Assembly (NCBI GenBank): GCA_023451375.1
Contig: JAEXZS010000028.1
Coordinates: forward strand, 1 to 34,392
Reading direction: 5' to 3'
Length of the DNA stretch: 34,392 nt
From: Pseudomonadota bacterium
Lineage (GTDB): Bacteria; Pseudomonadota; Alphaproteobacteria; Caulobacterales; Caulobacteraceae
Shown in pieces: positions 14,403 through 22,321 of this stretch; position 1 is the stretch's first letter; each line of letters opens with the position of its first letter. The position numbers and the translations under genes are program-made. Below the pieces are notes generated by a model that did not search any database, was not told where the DNA came from, and saw only the letters and a program-made list of their open reading frames with translations.

Positions 14403-17357
14403 TTAGAAGGACTTCGTCAGGTTCACGAAGGCCGTCCGGCCCAGGTAGTCATAGCCCGAGTACAGCGGGGCGTTGCCGACCCGGTTGTACACGCCGGCCG
14501 AGATGACGGGCGGGTCTTCGTTGAAGAGGTTCCGCACGCCGACCGTGGCCGTCCAGCCGTTGGTGGAGTACTGCGCCGAAGCCGTGTGCAGCCAGTAGTC
14601 GCCGACTTCAAGATCGTAGTCCGAGGTAGCCGGATCTTCGCCGTAGTAGTCGTAGCTGTCCATGCCCTGGATCCACTCGACGCCATAACGAACGCGCCAG
14701 TCGCTCCACGCATAGCTCAGGTCGGCCGTCCCGGTGAACTCGGGATTGTCAATCATGCCGACGTAGTCCTCCAGCGGATCCTCGGCGAACAGCTTGGACG
14801 AGTTCTCCGTGTACTGGGTGACCGCTAGGTTGAACAGCACCGAACCCGGGCCGACGTCGTTGCGGTACCGCAGGGTGTAGTCCAAGCCCTTGACGATGTC
14901 CGTCGCCAGATTGACGTAGCCGTCGGTGACCGTCAGAGCGCCGTCGGAGTCACGCGTGACCAGGGCGCAGAAGCCCGTGTCAGCGGCGAAATCACCCGGG
15001 TTGGAGTCATAGCAACGATCCAAGATCGCCGAAGCGCCGTACTGGGCGACGCCGTTCTCCACTTCGATCTCATAGTAGTCGACGGCGAAATCCAGGTCGC
15101 CCCAGCCCGACGGCAAGGTCGGTTGAAGGACCAGACCGATCGTGAGGTTCGTGGAAGTTTCGGCTTCCAGGCCCGCGGCGGCGCCGCCTTCGCTGACGAC
15201 AGCGACGCTGGTGGTGGCATAGAATTCCGGATCCAGCCCTTCGGCGGCGCAGTTGGCGACCCGGTTCGGGTTCACGCCGTCGGAGCCGTATTCGTTACAG
15301 GCGTCAGCTCCGGAGGACAGGAAGCCGGTGGTGGCGCCGACGAACTGCTCGAACAAGGCCGGGGCTCGGAACGAGGTGCCGTAGGTGGCCCGCAGCGACA
15401 GCCAGTCGATCGGGCGGTAAACCGCACCGACCTTGTAGGTCGTGTCGTCGCCGTAGGAATCATAATCCGTGTAGCGGAACGAAGCGTTGAGCGTCAGGTC
15501 TTGGGCGAACGGCATGTCGCGCAGCACCGGCACCTCGACCTCGCCGAAGGCTTCCCACACCGAGTCCGACCCGCGGGTGATCGCCGAAGTGGAGTAGTTG
15601 TAGGTGTTGCCCAACTGGCTATCCAGGCCCGGGGTGTCGTCGATCGACGAGTCCCGCCATTCGGCGCCAAAGAAGGCGCTGACTTCACCCGCCGGCAGTT
15701 GGAACAGCGGCCCGTCAACGCCGACAGAGACGATGGTCTCCTCAAATTCGGTGACGCCGGTCACCGGCCGGAAGACATAGTCGACCCAATCTTGAGGCAG
15801 CTGCCCCCCGATGGTGCGGCTGTTGAGGGCCGGAGCCGCCACGCAGCCCGGGTTGGAGGCGAGTTCAGCGCACTGGAAACCGCCGGCCCCGTCGGCCTCG
15901 ACGTCCAGCGTTTCGATCAGCCGGTCCGTCAAGAACTGCTGGCTGGTGTAAGTCGACTTGGACCGAGAGTGGCTGACGTAGGCGTCATAGCGCCAGCCCG
16001 GAACCACGAAGTCCCCGCGCAGACCGCCGGTCAGTTTGCTGAAGTCGACCTCTTGCTCGGAACGGTCGTTGCCGAAGCCGATGAAGGCGCGGACGCCGAC
16101 GTTCTGGCCCTTGTTCAGCCCCTGGTCGGGCGCAAAGGTCGAGAAATCCAGGCTGTCAGGGATCAGCGGGCTGCCTTCGGCATAGTCCAGAGACAGCTGG
16201 CGATACCCAGTCTGCGACGACTTGCGCTTGTTATACAGGATTTCCCCATACAGTTCCGCGTTGCCTAGCGCCTGCAGGTCATAGCCGCCTTCGCCATAGA
16301 TGGTCGTGATCTCGACCGGCGAGATCAGCGACTCGTTCAACATGCGGTCTTCGAAGGTGTCGCGCACGTTCAGGTCGTTGCCGCCGCCGCCGACGCCTTC
16401 AAACCCAGCCACACCCGTGGTGACGGCCGAGTTGGGGCGCCAACGGTTGAAGGTCCCGCCGATCGAACCCGGAGCGCCGACACCGGTCGCGGCCGAGGTG
16501 CCAATGGTATTGATGCTCACGCCGTTCGAACCGGTCGTGGTGATCGGATAGCATTTCGACTGGCCAGTCAGCGGGTCGATATAGTCCTGACCATTGCGGA
16601 AGCCGTCGGTCTGGCAGCGCGTGAACTCACGATCACGCAGGGTCAGTTCGTCACGCTCGTAGCGTTCGATCGACCCGGCCGCGCGCCAGCGGTCGCCCTT
16701 AGTGCCGGCGACCAGCGACAGGCGGCTAGAGCCTCCGTTGCCGTTCGCCTCAGTCGGCGCATTGAGCTGGCCCTCAAGGGTCAGCCCTTCGAAACCTCGG
16801 CGCGTCTGGATGTTCACCACGCCGGCGACGGCGTCGGAGCCGTAGACCGAAGAGGCGCCGTCGCGCAGGACTTCGACGCGGTCGATCATGGCCGTCGGCA
16901 GCACGTTCAGGTCGGCCGAGCCGACCGAGCCGCGCGAACCGGCCGGGGACACGCGGCGGCCGTTCAGCAGCACCAGGGTGCGGCTCGGGCCCATGCCGCG
17001 CAGGCCGATGGTGTTGGCGCCCGGACCGCCGTCAGTGACGTAGCCGCCGTAGGAGTTGTTGATCTGCGAGGTGCCGCCGGTGACGGCCGTGCTCTGCAGC
17101 GCTTCGGTCGTAGAGGCGAAACCCTGGAGGGTCGCCTCTTCGCGCGTCACCACCTGGGTGGGCGACGGAGCGTTATAGTTATCACGACGGATCCGAGAGC
17201 CGACCACCACGATCTCTTCGACCTGGGCCGCTTCTTGATCTTGGGTTTGGATTGTCGCCTGCGCCGAAGCGACGCCGGGAAGGAATACGGCCATAGAAAC
17301 GGCAGCGAAACCGCCGGCCATGGTCGAAGCCAAGAGCTGGTTCTTACGAGTACGCAT
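14403..17357 (-). CDS. TonB-dependent outer-membrane receptor
   Basis: From the ATG at 17357 the product is 984 aa with a Sec signal peptide (MAVFLPGVASA, cleavage likely after residue 32). A TonB-box region EEIVVVGSRI follows near residues 48-56. The plug domain has LRGMGPSRTLVLLNGRR, IDRVEVLRDGASSVYGSDAVAGVVNI (split here by the usual spacing), the classic plug signature. The remainder is a beta-barrel ending in a terminal aromatic residue (TRSF-like final strand ending KSF). It imports a scarce ligand across the outer membrane using TonB. The ligand is unknown. The ATG at 17357 has AAGAGG three bases upstream; the GTG at 17369 is a less likely start. No TonB/ExbB or enzyme partner is adjacent. 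Confidence 0.95.
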   Translation of the reverse strand: MRTRKNQLLASTMAGGFAAVSMAVFLPGVASAQATIQTQDQEAAQVEEIVVVGSRIRRDNYNAPSPTQVVTREEATLQGFASTTEALQSTAVTGGTSQINNSYGGYVTDGGPGANTIGLRGMGPSRTLVLLNGRRVSPAGSRGSVGSADLNVLPTAMIDRVEVLRDGASSVYGSDAVAGVVNIQTRRGFEGLTLEGQLNAPTEANGNGGSSRLSLVAGTKGDRWRAAGSIERYERDELTLRDREFTRCQTDGFRNGQDYIDPLTGQSKCYPITTTGSNGVSINTIGTSAATGVGAPGSIGGTFNRWRPNSAVTTGVAGFEGVGGGGNDLNVRDTFEDRMLNESLISPVEITTIYGEGGYDLQALGNAELYGEILYNKRKSSQTGYRQLSLDYAEGSPLIPDSLDFSTFAPDQGLNKGQNVGVRAFIGFGNDRSEQEVDFSKLTGGLRGDFVVPGWRYDAYVSHSRSKSTYTSQQFLTDRLIETLDVEADGAGGFQCAELASNPGCVAAPALNSRTIGGQLPQDWVDYVFRPVTGVTEFEETIVSVGVDGPLFQLPAGEVSAFFGAEWRDSSIDDTPGLDSQLGNTYNYSTSAITRGSDSVWEAFGEVEVPVLRDMPFAQDLTLNASFRYTDYDSYGDDTTYKVGAVYRPIDWLSLRATYGTSFRAPALFEQFVGATTGFLSSGADACNEYGSDGVNPNRVANCAAEGLDPEFYATTSVAVVSEGGAAAGLEAETSTNLTIGLVLQPTLPSGWGDLDFAVDYYEIEVENGVAQYGASAILDRCYDSNPGDFAADTGFCALVTRDSDGALTVTDGYVNLATDIVKGLDYTLRYRNDVGPGSVLFNLAVTQYTENSSKLFAEDPLEDYVGMIDNPEFTGTADLSYAWSDWRVRYGVEWIQGMDSYDYYGEDPATSDYDLEVGDYWLHTASAQYSTNGWTATVGVRNLFNEDPPVISAGVYNRVGNAPLYSGYDYLGRTAFVNLTKSF

Positions 17358-17372
17358 ACGCCTCTTCACAAA

Positions 17373-17391
17373 AGTATTACTGGTGAATACT
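17373..17391 (-). repeat. Small hairpin in the TonB receptor 5' leader
   Basis: AGTATT (17373-17378) and AATACT (17386-17391) are perfect arms with a 7-nt loop, 16-34 nt upstream of the ATG. It could affect translation initiation or be part of an operator. Confidence 0.35.
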
Positions 17392-17403
17392 CACGACCCG
17401 CTC

Positions 17404-17433
17404 GCATAACGCGGGAATATATCATCGTTATGC
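17404..17433 (-). promoter_or_regulatory. Inverted repeat operator candidate for the TonB receptor
   Basis: GCATAACG (17404-17411) and CGTTATGC (17426-17433) are perfect 8-bp arms separated by 14 nt, a centre-to-centre distance of 22 nt, about two helical turns. The spacer holds TATATT on the minus strand, a possible -10 element. This layout fits a dimeric or tetrameric repressor at the receptor promoter. The regulator is not in the window. Confidence 0.5.
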
Positions 17434-17656
17434 TCTATTGGCCCTGATTGAGACCGCCGTAAGGCACGGATTGGTCCTTTGCAATCTTCAATTCGGCAAA
17501 ACGTCATAACTCTGGGACGAAATCCCAAAAATGGCGACTTTGTGCCCGGTATTGGGGCGAGATTCTGGCGCGCCCTTACGCCTGTTCCGCGCGCTCTCGA
17601 CAGATCAGGTGCGGTCACACCTTGTCGGCGCCGCTGTCGCGAGAGGCCAAAAAGCA

Positions 17657-17686
17657 AAAAGGGCCCGGCGAAGGCCGGACCCTTTT
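17657..17686 (-). terminator. Intrinsic terminator of tRNA-Gly
   Basis: AAAAGGGCCCGGC (17657-17669) and GCCGGACCCTTTT (17674-17686) form a 13-bp stem with a GAAG loop. The one non-Watson-Crick position is a G-U pair when read on the minus strand, and a run of T residues follows on that strand, so it terminates leftward transcription from the tRNA gene. Confidence 0.82.
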
Positions 17687-17701
17687 GAGCTGCATCTCGA
17701 C

Positions 17702-17776
17702 TGGAGCGGGCGAGGCGATTCGAACGCCCGACCCTCACCTTGGCAAGGTGATGCTCTACCCCTGAGCTACGCCCGC
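17702..17776 (-). tRNA. tRNA-Gly(GCC)
   Basis: On the minus strand this folds as a tRNA: acceptor GCGGGCG pairs with CGCCCGC; the D-arm contains AGCTCAGGGGTAGAGC; the anticodon loop is TTGCCAA with anticodon GCC (complement of 17742-17744); the T-arm holds GTTCGAATC. The discriminator is T and a CCA end is encoded (17702-17704). A promoter and a terminator flank it. Confidence 0.96.
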
Positions 17777-17817
17777 ACTCCGTTGAGAGCGATGTGCGCT
17801 CCCCGTCGAGGAGGGGG

Positions 17818-17847
17818 CGTATAGCGGAGGGTAACGCGGTCCTGCAA
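17818..17847 (-). promoter_or_regulatory. Promoter of tRNA-Gly
   Basis: On the minus strand TTGCAG (-35, 17842-17847) and TATACG (-10, 17818-17823) are separated by 18 nt, placing the start about 35 nt before the mature tRNA 5' end. Confidence 0.55.
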
Positions 17848-17907
17848 GAGCAAATTCACAAACACCGCGCCTGAATGAGCGCGAGGCCTCGCCGCCCCTT
17901 CCACGTC

Positions 17908-18690
17908 TCAGCGCGGCGCCAACCTGATGGCTCCGTCCAGGCGGATGCATTCGCCGTTGATGTAGACGTTGCGGGCCAACTCCAGCACCAGCGAGGCATA
18001 GTCGGCCGGCGTGCCCAGGCGGCTGGGGAAGGGAATGGCGGCGGCCAGGGCGTCCTGGATCTTCTGGTCCATGCCCGCCATCATCGGCGTCCACATGATG
18101 CCCGGCAGGATGGTGTTGCAGCGTATGCCTTCCTGCGCCAGGTCGCGGGCGACCGGCAGGGTCAGGGCGTAGACGCCGCCCTTGGACGCCGAATAGGCCG
18201 CCTGGCCGATCTGGCCGTCCTGTGCCGCGACCGAGGCGGTGTTGACGATCAGGCCGCGCTCGCCGTCGGCCATCGGCTCCAGCGTGACCATGCCCGCCGC
18301 CGACTGAGACAGGACGCGGAAGGTGCCGAACAGGTTGACCCGCACGGTGCGTTCGAAGGTCGCCATGTCGTGGGCGCGTATCTCGCCGGTGTCCTTCTTG
18401 CGCGAGACGGTCTTCTGGCCCGTGGCGATCCCGGCGCAGTTGACGGTCAGCCGCTCCTGACCGTGGGCGGCGCGGGCCTTTTCAAAGGCGGCGGCGACCG
18501 AGGCGTCATCCGTCACGTCCACCTGGCAGAAGACGCCGCCGAGCTCGGCGGCGATCGCCTCGCCCTTCTCGGCGTTGAGGTCGAACAAGGCGACCTTGGC
18601 GCCGGTGGCGGCGATGGCGCGGGCCGTGCCTTCCCCGAGACCCGAGGCGCCGCCGGTGACCACCGCGGCGATGCTGCTGTCGAGTTTCAT
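17908..18690 (-). CDS. SDR family 3-hydroxyacyl-CoA dehydrogenase-like oxidoreductase
   Basis: The 260-aa classical short-chain dehydrogenase has the cofactor motif TGGASGLG (12-19), Asp37 after the second strand suggesting NAD(H) preference, NCAGIA (84-89), and the catalytic set Ser153, Tyr166 and Lys170 in YSASK. The insertion after CAGIA (GQKTVSRKKDTGEI) is typical of the HSD17B10/type 2 3-hydroxyacyl-CoA dehydrogenase subgroup, which acts in fatty-acid or branched-chain acyl-CoA beta-oxidation. The substrate assignment is inference. It is divergent from the YkvA gene with 55 nt between starts. Confidence 0.88.
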   Translation of the reverse strand: MKLDSSIAAVVTGGASGLGEGTARAIAATGAKVALFDLNAEKGEAIAAELGGVFCQVDVTDDASVAAAFEKARAAHGQERLTVNCAGIATGQKTVSRKKDTGEIRAHDMATFERTVRVNLFGTFRVLSQSAAGMVTLEPMADGERGLIVNTASVAAQDGQIGQAAYSASKGGVYALTLPVARDLAQEGIRCNTILPGIMWTPMMAGMDQKIQDALAAAIPFPSRLGTPADYASLVLELARNVYINGECIRLDGAIRLAPR

Positions 18691-18745
18691 CCCTGTCGTT
18701 CCTATGTTTCAGTGAACCTGAGTTTCGATTGAGGATTTAGCGGCC

Positions 18746-19144
18746 ATGACCGGCAAAGCCAAACCCATCACCCCCGACGACGCCCTGGACCCGAAGAAGG
18801 CGTTGGTTCCGGCGGTGGTGCGCGTCAACGAAACGCGGGTGAAGCGCGGCTTCTGGCCCAAGATCACGCGCACGGCCGCCCGTATCCCCTTCGCCGACCA
18901 GGCGCTGGCGGCCTGGTTCGCCGCTAGGGATCCCCAGACGCCGATGGCGGCCAAGGGCATGATCTTCGCCGGCCTGGCCTATTTCGTCATGCCCATCGAC
19001 GCCATTCCGGACATCTTCGCCGGCATCGGCTTCACCGACGACGCGGCGGTGATCACCGCCTTGCTGGCCACCCTGGGCGCCAACATCAAGCGCCGCCACC
19101 GCGACCAGGCCGAGGAGGCGGTGAAGCGTCTGAAGACGAAGTAG
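18746..19144 (+). CDS. YkvA family protein (DUF1232)
   Basis: The 132-aa protein contains the DUF1232 core GLAYFVMPIDAIPDIFAGIGFTDD near residues 76-100, with the hallmark PxDxIPD (PIDAIPD), and downstream ALLATLGANIKRRHRDQA. Members are small, probably membrane-associated proteins of unknown function. The N-terminal 50 residues are polar and variable. The 3' end overlaps the convergent flavoprotein gene by 59 bp. Confidence 0.85.
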   Translation: MTGKAKPITPDDALDPKKALVPAVVRVNETRVKRGFWPKITRTAARIPFADQALAAWFAARDPQTPMAAKGMIFAGLAYFVMPIDAIPDIFAGIGFTDDAAVITALLATLGANIKRRHRDQAEEAVKRLKTK

Positions 19145-20369
19145 CGTCGGTCCACGACGCGCGATCCGCCGTGCCGACCCAGGAGAGGACGCCGTCGGCC
19201 GCGACCACGCCCGAGGCGAAGCCGGCCTGCAGCAGATAGCCGCCGGTGGGGGCCTCCCAGTCCAGCATTTCTCCGGCTACGAACACGCCCGGCATGGCCT
19301 TGAGCATCAGCCGGTCGTCCACGGCGTCCAGCGCGACCCCGCCGGCGGATGAGATGGCGCGCTCCAGCCCCTGAACCGCTTTCACAGTCAGCGGCAGGGC
19401 CTTGATGAGGGCCGCGAGGGCGTCGGGCTTTTCCGGCAAGTGGCCGGCTTCGCGCAGCAGGCCGAGAGCGGCGGGATCGAGGCCGGCGGCCTTGCGAAGA
19501 CGGTTCGACAGGCTGGCCTTCGCCGGCTGGGCCGCCAAACGCGCCGCGAGGCGATCGAGAGACACATCCGGCTTCAAGTCGAGACACACCGTCGTTTGGC
19601 CGTCACGAGCCACGGTCTCGCGGATGGCGGCCGACAGGGTGTAAACCGCGCCGCCCTCCAGCCCGTAGTCCGCGATCACCGCCTCTCCGCGCACGGTGAC
19701 GTCGCCGTGGGTCAGGGCGATTCCCTTCAGCGGCGCGCCGGGGAAACGCTCGCGCAGCACCGACGACCAGGCGATGGTCACGCCGACATTGGTCGGACGG
19801 AAAGGCGCCACCGACACGCCCGCGGCTTCGAGCCACGGCGTCCAGGCGGCGTCGGAGCCCAGTCGTGGCCAGCTCGCGCCGCCCAGCGCCAGCAGCACCG
19901 CGTCGGGTCGCTCCCGCCGCTCGCCCTCGGGCGTGTCAAAGACCAGGGCGCCATCGCGCCAGCCCTTCCATGTCGAACGCGTCCGGATCGTCACGCCCAG
20001 TTCGTCCAGCCGCGCCAGCCAGGCGCGCAGCAGGGGCGAGGCCTTCAGCGCGCGTGGGAAGACGCGGCCGCTGGTGCCGACGAAGGTCGGCTGCCCCAGC
20101 GCCTCGGCCCAGTCGGTCAGGTCAGCGGGGGAGAAGGCGGCGAGCCAAGGCGCGACGACATCGCGCGCCCCGCCATAGCGAGGCAGAAAGGCGTCCAACG
20201 GCTCCGAATGGGTCAGATTCAGTCCGCCCCGCCCCGCCATGAGGAATTTGCGCGCGACCGAAGGCATCCGGTCATGGACGACCACCGCCGCGCCGGCGCG
20301 GGCGAGGCGCTCGGCGGCGATCAGGCCGGCGGGGCCCGCGCCGATGACGGAGACGGCGGCTTTGCTCAT
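19086..20369 (-). CDS. TIGR03862-type flavoprotein (HI0933 family)
   Basis: From the ATG at 20369 the product is 427 aa. The FAD-binding motif is GAGPAG (10-15), then ARKFLMAGRGGLNLTHSE (near 40-57), the HI0933-family signature, and the closing FAD segment VFVAGEMLDWEAPTGGYLLQAGFASG. These proteins are predicted NAD(P)/FAD-dependent oxidoreductases of unknown substrate. The longer frame to 20525 lacks support; AAAGGCGGGG precedes 20369. The last 19 codons overlap the YkvA gene on the other strand and encode a low-complexity tail (SSSDASPPPRPGRGGG), which is unlike a conserved domain. It is divergent from the Gre-like gene. Confidence 0.88.
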   Translation of the reverse strand: MSKAAVSVIGAGPAGLIAAERLARAGAAVVVHDRMPSVARKFLMAGRGGLNLTHSEPLDAFLPRYGGARDVVAPWLAAFSPADLTDWAEALGQPTFVGTSGRVFPRALKASPLLRAWLARLDELGVTIRTRSTWKGWRDGALVFDTPEGERRERPDAVLLALGGASWPRLGSDAAWTPWLEAAGVSVAPFRPTNVGVTIAWSSVLRERFPGAPLKGIALTHGDVTVRGEAVIADYGLEGGAVYTLSAAIRETVARDGQTTVCLDLKPDVSLDRLAARLAAQPAKASLSNRLRKAAGLDPAALGLLREAGHLPEKPDALAALIKALPLTVKAVQGLERAISSAGGVALDAVDDRLMLKAMPGVFVAGEMLDWEAPTGGYLLQAGFASGVVAADGVLSWVGTADRASWTDATSSSDASPPPRPGRGGGA

Positions 20370-20433
20370 GCCCCGCCTTTGCCTGTTCACGGCGGCGCTG
20401 GCCATAGGCTTCGCGGTCGCTATGTTGCCGGTC

Positions 20434-20916
20434 ATGAGCGTAGCTTTCACCCGCGAAGAAGACCTGGAGGCGACAGCGGCCGACCTGGCCGATCGCCCGA
20501 TCTCGACCCATGCCAATCTGGTCACGCCCGAGGGCCTGGCCCTGATCGAGGCGGAGTTGGCCTCGGCGCGCGCCGCCTACACCGCCGCTCAGGTGCAGGG
20601 CTCGATCGAGAGCGACCGCACGGCCATGGCCCGGGCCACACGCGACCTGCGCTACTGGTCGGCGCGGCGGGCCTCGGCGCAGCTGGTCGAACCTGGGCCC
20701 GCGGACGGCGCGGTGCGCTTCGGCGGTTCCGTGGTGGTGGAGCGAGACGACGGGCGGGTCCAGACCTGGCGGATCGTCGGCGAGGACCAGGCCGATCCGG
20801 CGCGCGGGCTGATCAGCTATGTCTCACCCCTGGCCCAGGCCCTGCTGGGACGTCGGGTGGACGACGAGGCCGTGGTGGCCGGGCGAACGGTGACGATCAC
20901 GGCCGTGGACGCCTGA
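20434..20916 (+). CDS. GreA/GreB family transcription factor
   Basis: The 160-aa protein has a GreA/GreB C-terminal domain with VRFGGSVVVERDDGR, the hallmark WRIVGEDQADPARGLISYVSPLAQALLG and a final GDE-like segment (RVDDEAVVAG), preceded by a predicted coiled coil (EAELASARAAY to RRASAQLV, about residues 36-85). Gre factors enter the RNA polymerase secondary channel and stimulate cleavage of backtracked RNA. By my hand alignment the two tip acids of GreA (Asp41, Glu44) are replaced by Ser, with Glu and Asp nearby (SIESD). The ATG at 20434 follows the divergent flavoprotein start by 64 nt. Confidence 0.8.
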   Translation: MSVAFTREEDLEATAADLADRPISTHANLVTPEGLALIEAELASARAAYTAAQVQGSIESDRTAMARATRDLRYWSARRASAQLVEPGPADGAVRFGGSVVVERDDGRVQTWRIVGEDQADPARGLISYVSPLAQALLGRRVDDEAVVAGRTVTITAVDA

Positions 20917-20956
20917 GGCGCTTTTCCCTGTCGGGCGCGGCGCCTATGTTCGCGCC

Positions 20957-21364
20957 ATGCAGACACCGACGGATTCGCCTCAGCCGCCCGACGCCCAGCC
21001 GGTGGGCCGTATCATCGCCATGCCGGCCGACACCAATCCCGAGGGCGACATCTTCGGCGGCTGGCTGCTGGCGCAGATGGACGTGGCCGGGGCCACGCCC
21101 GCCTTCGAGACAGCGCGCGGCCGCTGCGCCACCGTGGCGCTGGACGGCATGGTCTTCCACCAGCCCGTTTCGGTCGGCGACGAGGTCAGCATCTACGCCG
21201 AGGTGATCGGCACCGGCCGCACCTCGATCCGCGTCCATGTCGAGGCCTGGAAGCGGTCGCGCAACCAGCCCCACATCGGCGCCGTGCGCGTGACCCAGGG
21301 CGTTTTCACCTATGTGGCCATCGACGAGAACCGCAAGCCGCGCCCCCTGCCCGGCAAGGCATAG
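20957..21364 (+). CDS. Acyl-CoA thioesterase, YciA-like hotdog fold
   Basis: The 135-aa protein has the signature PADTNPEGDIFGGWLLAQMD (residues 23-42), the closest match to YciA-type acyl-CoA thioesterases, and VFHQPVSVGDEVSIYAEV in the second half of the single hotdog domain. It is expected to hydrolyse acyl-CoA esters in the cytoplasm as a hexamer. It is the first of a run of plus-strand genes leading to def; the def start is about 70 nt downstream. Confidence 0.9.
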   Translation: MQTPTDSPQPPDAQPVGRIIAMPADTNPEGDIFGGWLLAQMDVAGATPAFETARGRCATVALDGMVFHQPVSVGDEVSIYAEVIGTGRTSIRVHVEAWKRSRNQPHIGAVRVTQGVFTYVAIDENRKPRPLPGKA

Positions 21365-21434
21365 GCCCGCGTGATAACCCACCGCGACAGTGGGAAATCT
21401 TGACCCGGATCGCGCGCGGGCCTACCTCCCGGCC

Positions 21435-22013
21435 ATGGCCATCCGTCGCATCCTCACCATCGACAACGCCGCCGACCTGGCGGTCCTAAAACAGGTCTCC
21501 AAGCCCGTCGCGGCCGTGGACGAGGGCGTCCGCGCCCTGATGGACGACATGCTGGAGACCATGTACGCCGCGCCCGGCATCGGCCTGGCCGCCGTGCAGA
21601 TCGGGGCGCTGGACCGCGTCATCGTCATGGACCTGGGCGATCGCGACGGGACGGTCTGCGAGACCGAGGAAGAGGACACGCCCGAGGCCGCCGAGGCGCG
21701 CAAGAACCCCCGCTTTTTCGCCAATCCGGATATCCTGTGGGCGTCCGACGAGCTCTACACCTACGAAGAAGGCTGCCTGTCGATCCCGGAGTATTTCGAC
21801 AAGGTGGAACGCCCCGCCCGCGTCCGCATTCGCTACCTGAACCGCGACGGGGAGCAGGTGGAGGAGGAGGCGACCGGCCTCTACGCCGTCTGTATCCAGC
21901 ACGAGATGGACCATTTGAACGGCGTCCTCTTCATCGACCATCTGTCGCGGCTGAAGCGGGAACGCGCCGTGACCAAGGTCAAGAAGGCCGCCAAGGACAG
22001 GATCGCCGCCTGA
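21435..22013 (+). CDS. def: Peptide deformylase
   Basis: This 192-aa protein has the three deformylase motifs: GIGLAAVQ (48-55), EGCLS (112-116) with metal ligand Cys114, and HEMDH (156-160) with His156 and His160 as ligands. It removes the formyl group from the N-terminal methionine of new proteins. Compared with the short E. coli form it has an acidic insertion between motifs 1 and 2 (CETEEEDTPEAAEARK). The ATG at 21435 gives the usual AIRRIL start. Its stop overlaps the next gene's ATG (TGATG). Confidence 0.96.
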   Translation: MAIRRILTIDNAADLAVLKQVSKPVAAVDEGVRALMDDMLETMYAAPGIGLAAVQIGALDRVIVMDLGDRDGTVCETEEEDTPEAAEARKNPRFFANPDILWASDELYTYEEGCLSIPEYFDKVERPARVRIRYLNRDGEQVEEEATGLYAVCIQHEMDHLNGVLFIDHLSRLKRERAVTKVKKAAKDRIAA

Positions 22014-22294
22014 TGAAAGTCACCGACCGCCTCGAACGACCAGCCCGTCGCCTGCGCTCCGCCGCGCCGCGCATCGCCCGTCGTGGCAGCTCGCTGGTGA
22101 TCGATCCGTCGGGCCGTCGCCGCCTGACGCGAAGCCAGAAGGTCGGCGTGGCCGGCGTCGCCACCCTGGCCGGCGTGGCCCTGCTGGGCGTGGTCGCGGG
22201 CCTGCTGCTGGACCGGCTGCTGGATTTCGACGACGCCCTCGACGCCGGCGGCGAGTGGGACGAGGGCGGCGGCGTCTTCACCCGCTGGCAGTAA
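22013..22294 (+). CDS. 93-aa single-pass membrane protein of unknown function
   Basis: The product has a strongly basic N-terminal half (LERPARRLRSAAPRIARR and RRRLTRSQK), one transmembrane helix (VGVAGVATLAGVALLGVVAGLLL, about residues 44-66), and an acidic C-terminal tail (DFDDALDAGG and EWDEGGG). The charge pattern predicts the N-terminus in the cytoplasm and the tail outside. I do not recognise a family. It overlaps def by four bases (ATGA) and lies 27 bp before fmt, so it is embedded in the def-fmt-truA operon. The embedding argues that it is a real translated gene. Confidence 0.65.
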   Translation: MKVTDRLERPARRLRSAAPRIARRGSSLVIDPSGRRRLTRSQKVGVAGVATLAGVALLGVVAGLLLDRLLDFDDALDAGGEWDEGGGVFTRWQ

Positions 22295-22321
22295 GGGCTC
22301 CGACCCTCTAAAGGCGTGCCC

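Larger units (their letters stand above)
17358..17701. other. 344-nt leader region between the TonB receptor start and tRNA-Gly
   Basis: From left to right it holds a small inverted repeat (17373-17391), a long-spaced inverted repeat (17404-17433), and the tRNA terminator (17657-17686). The stretch from about 17434 to 17656 shows no supported gene; I see nothing definite in it. The receptor must have its own promoter here because a terminator separates it from the tRNA. Confidence 0.7.
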
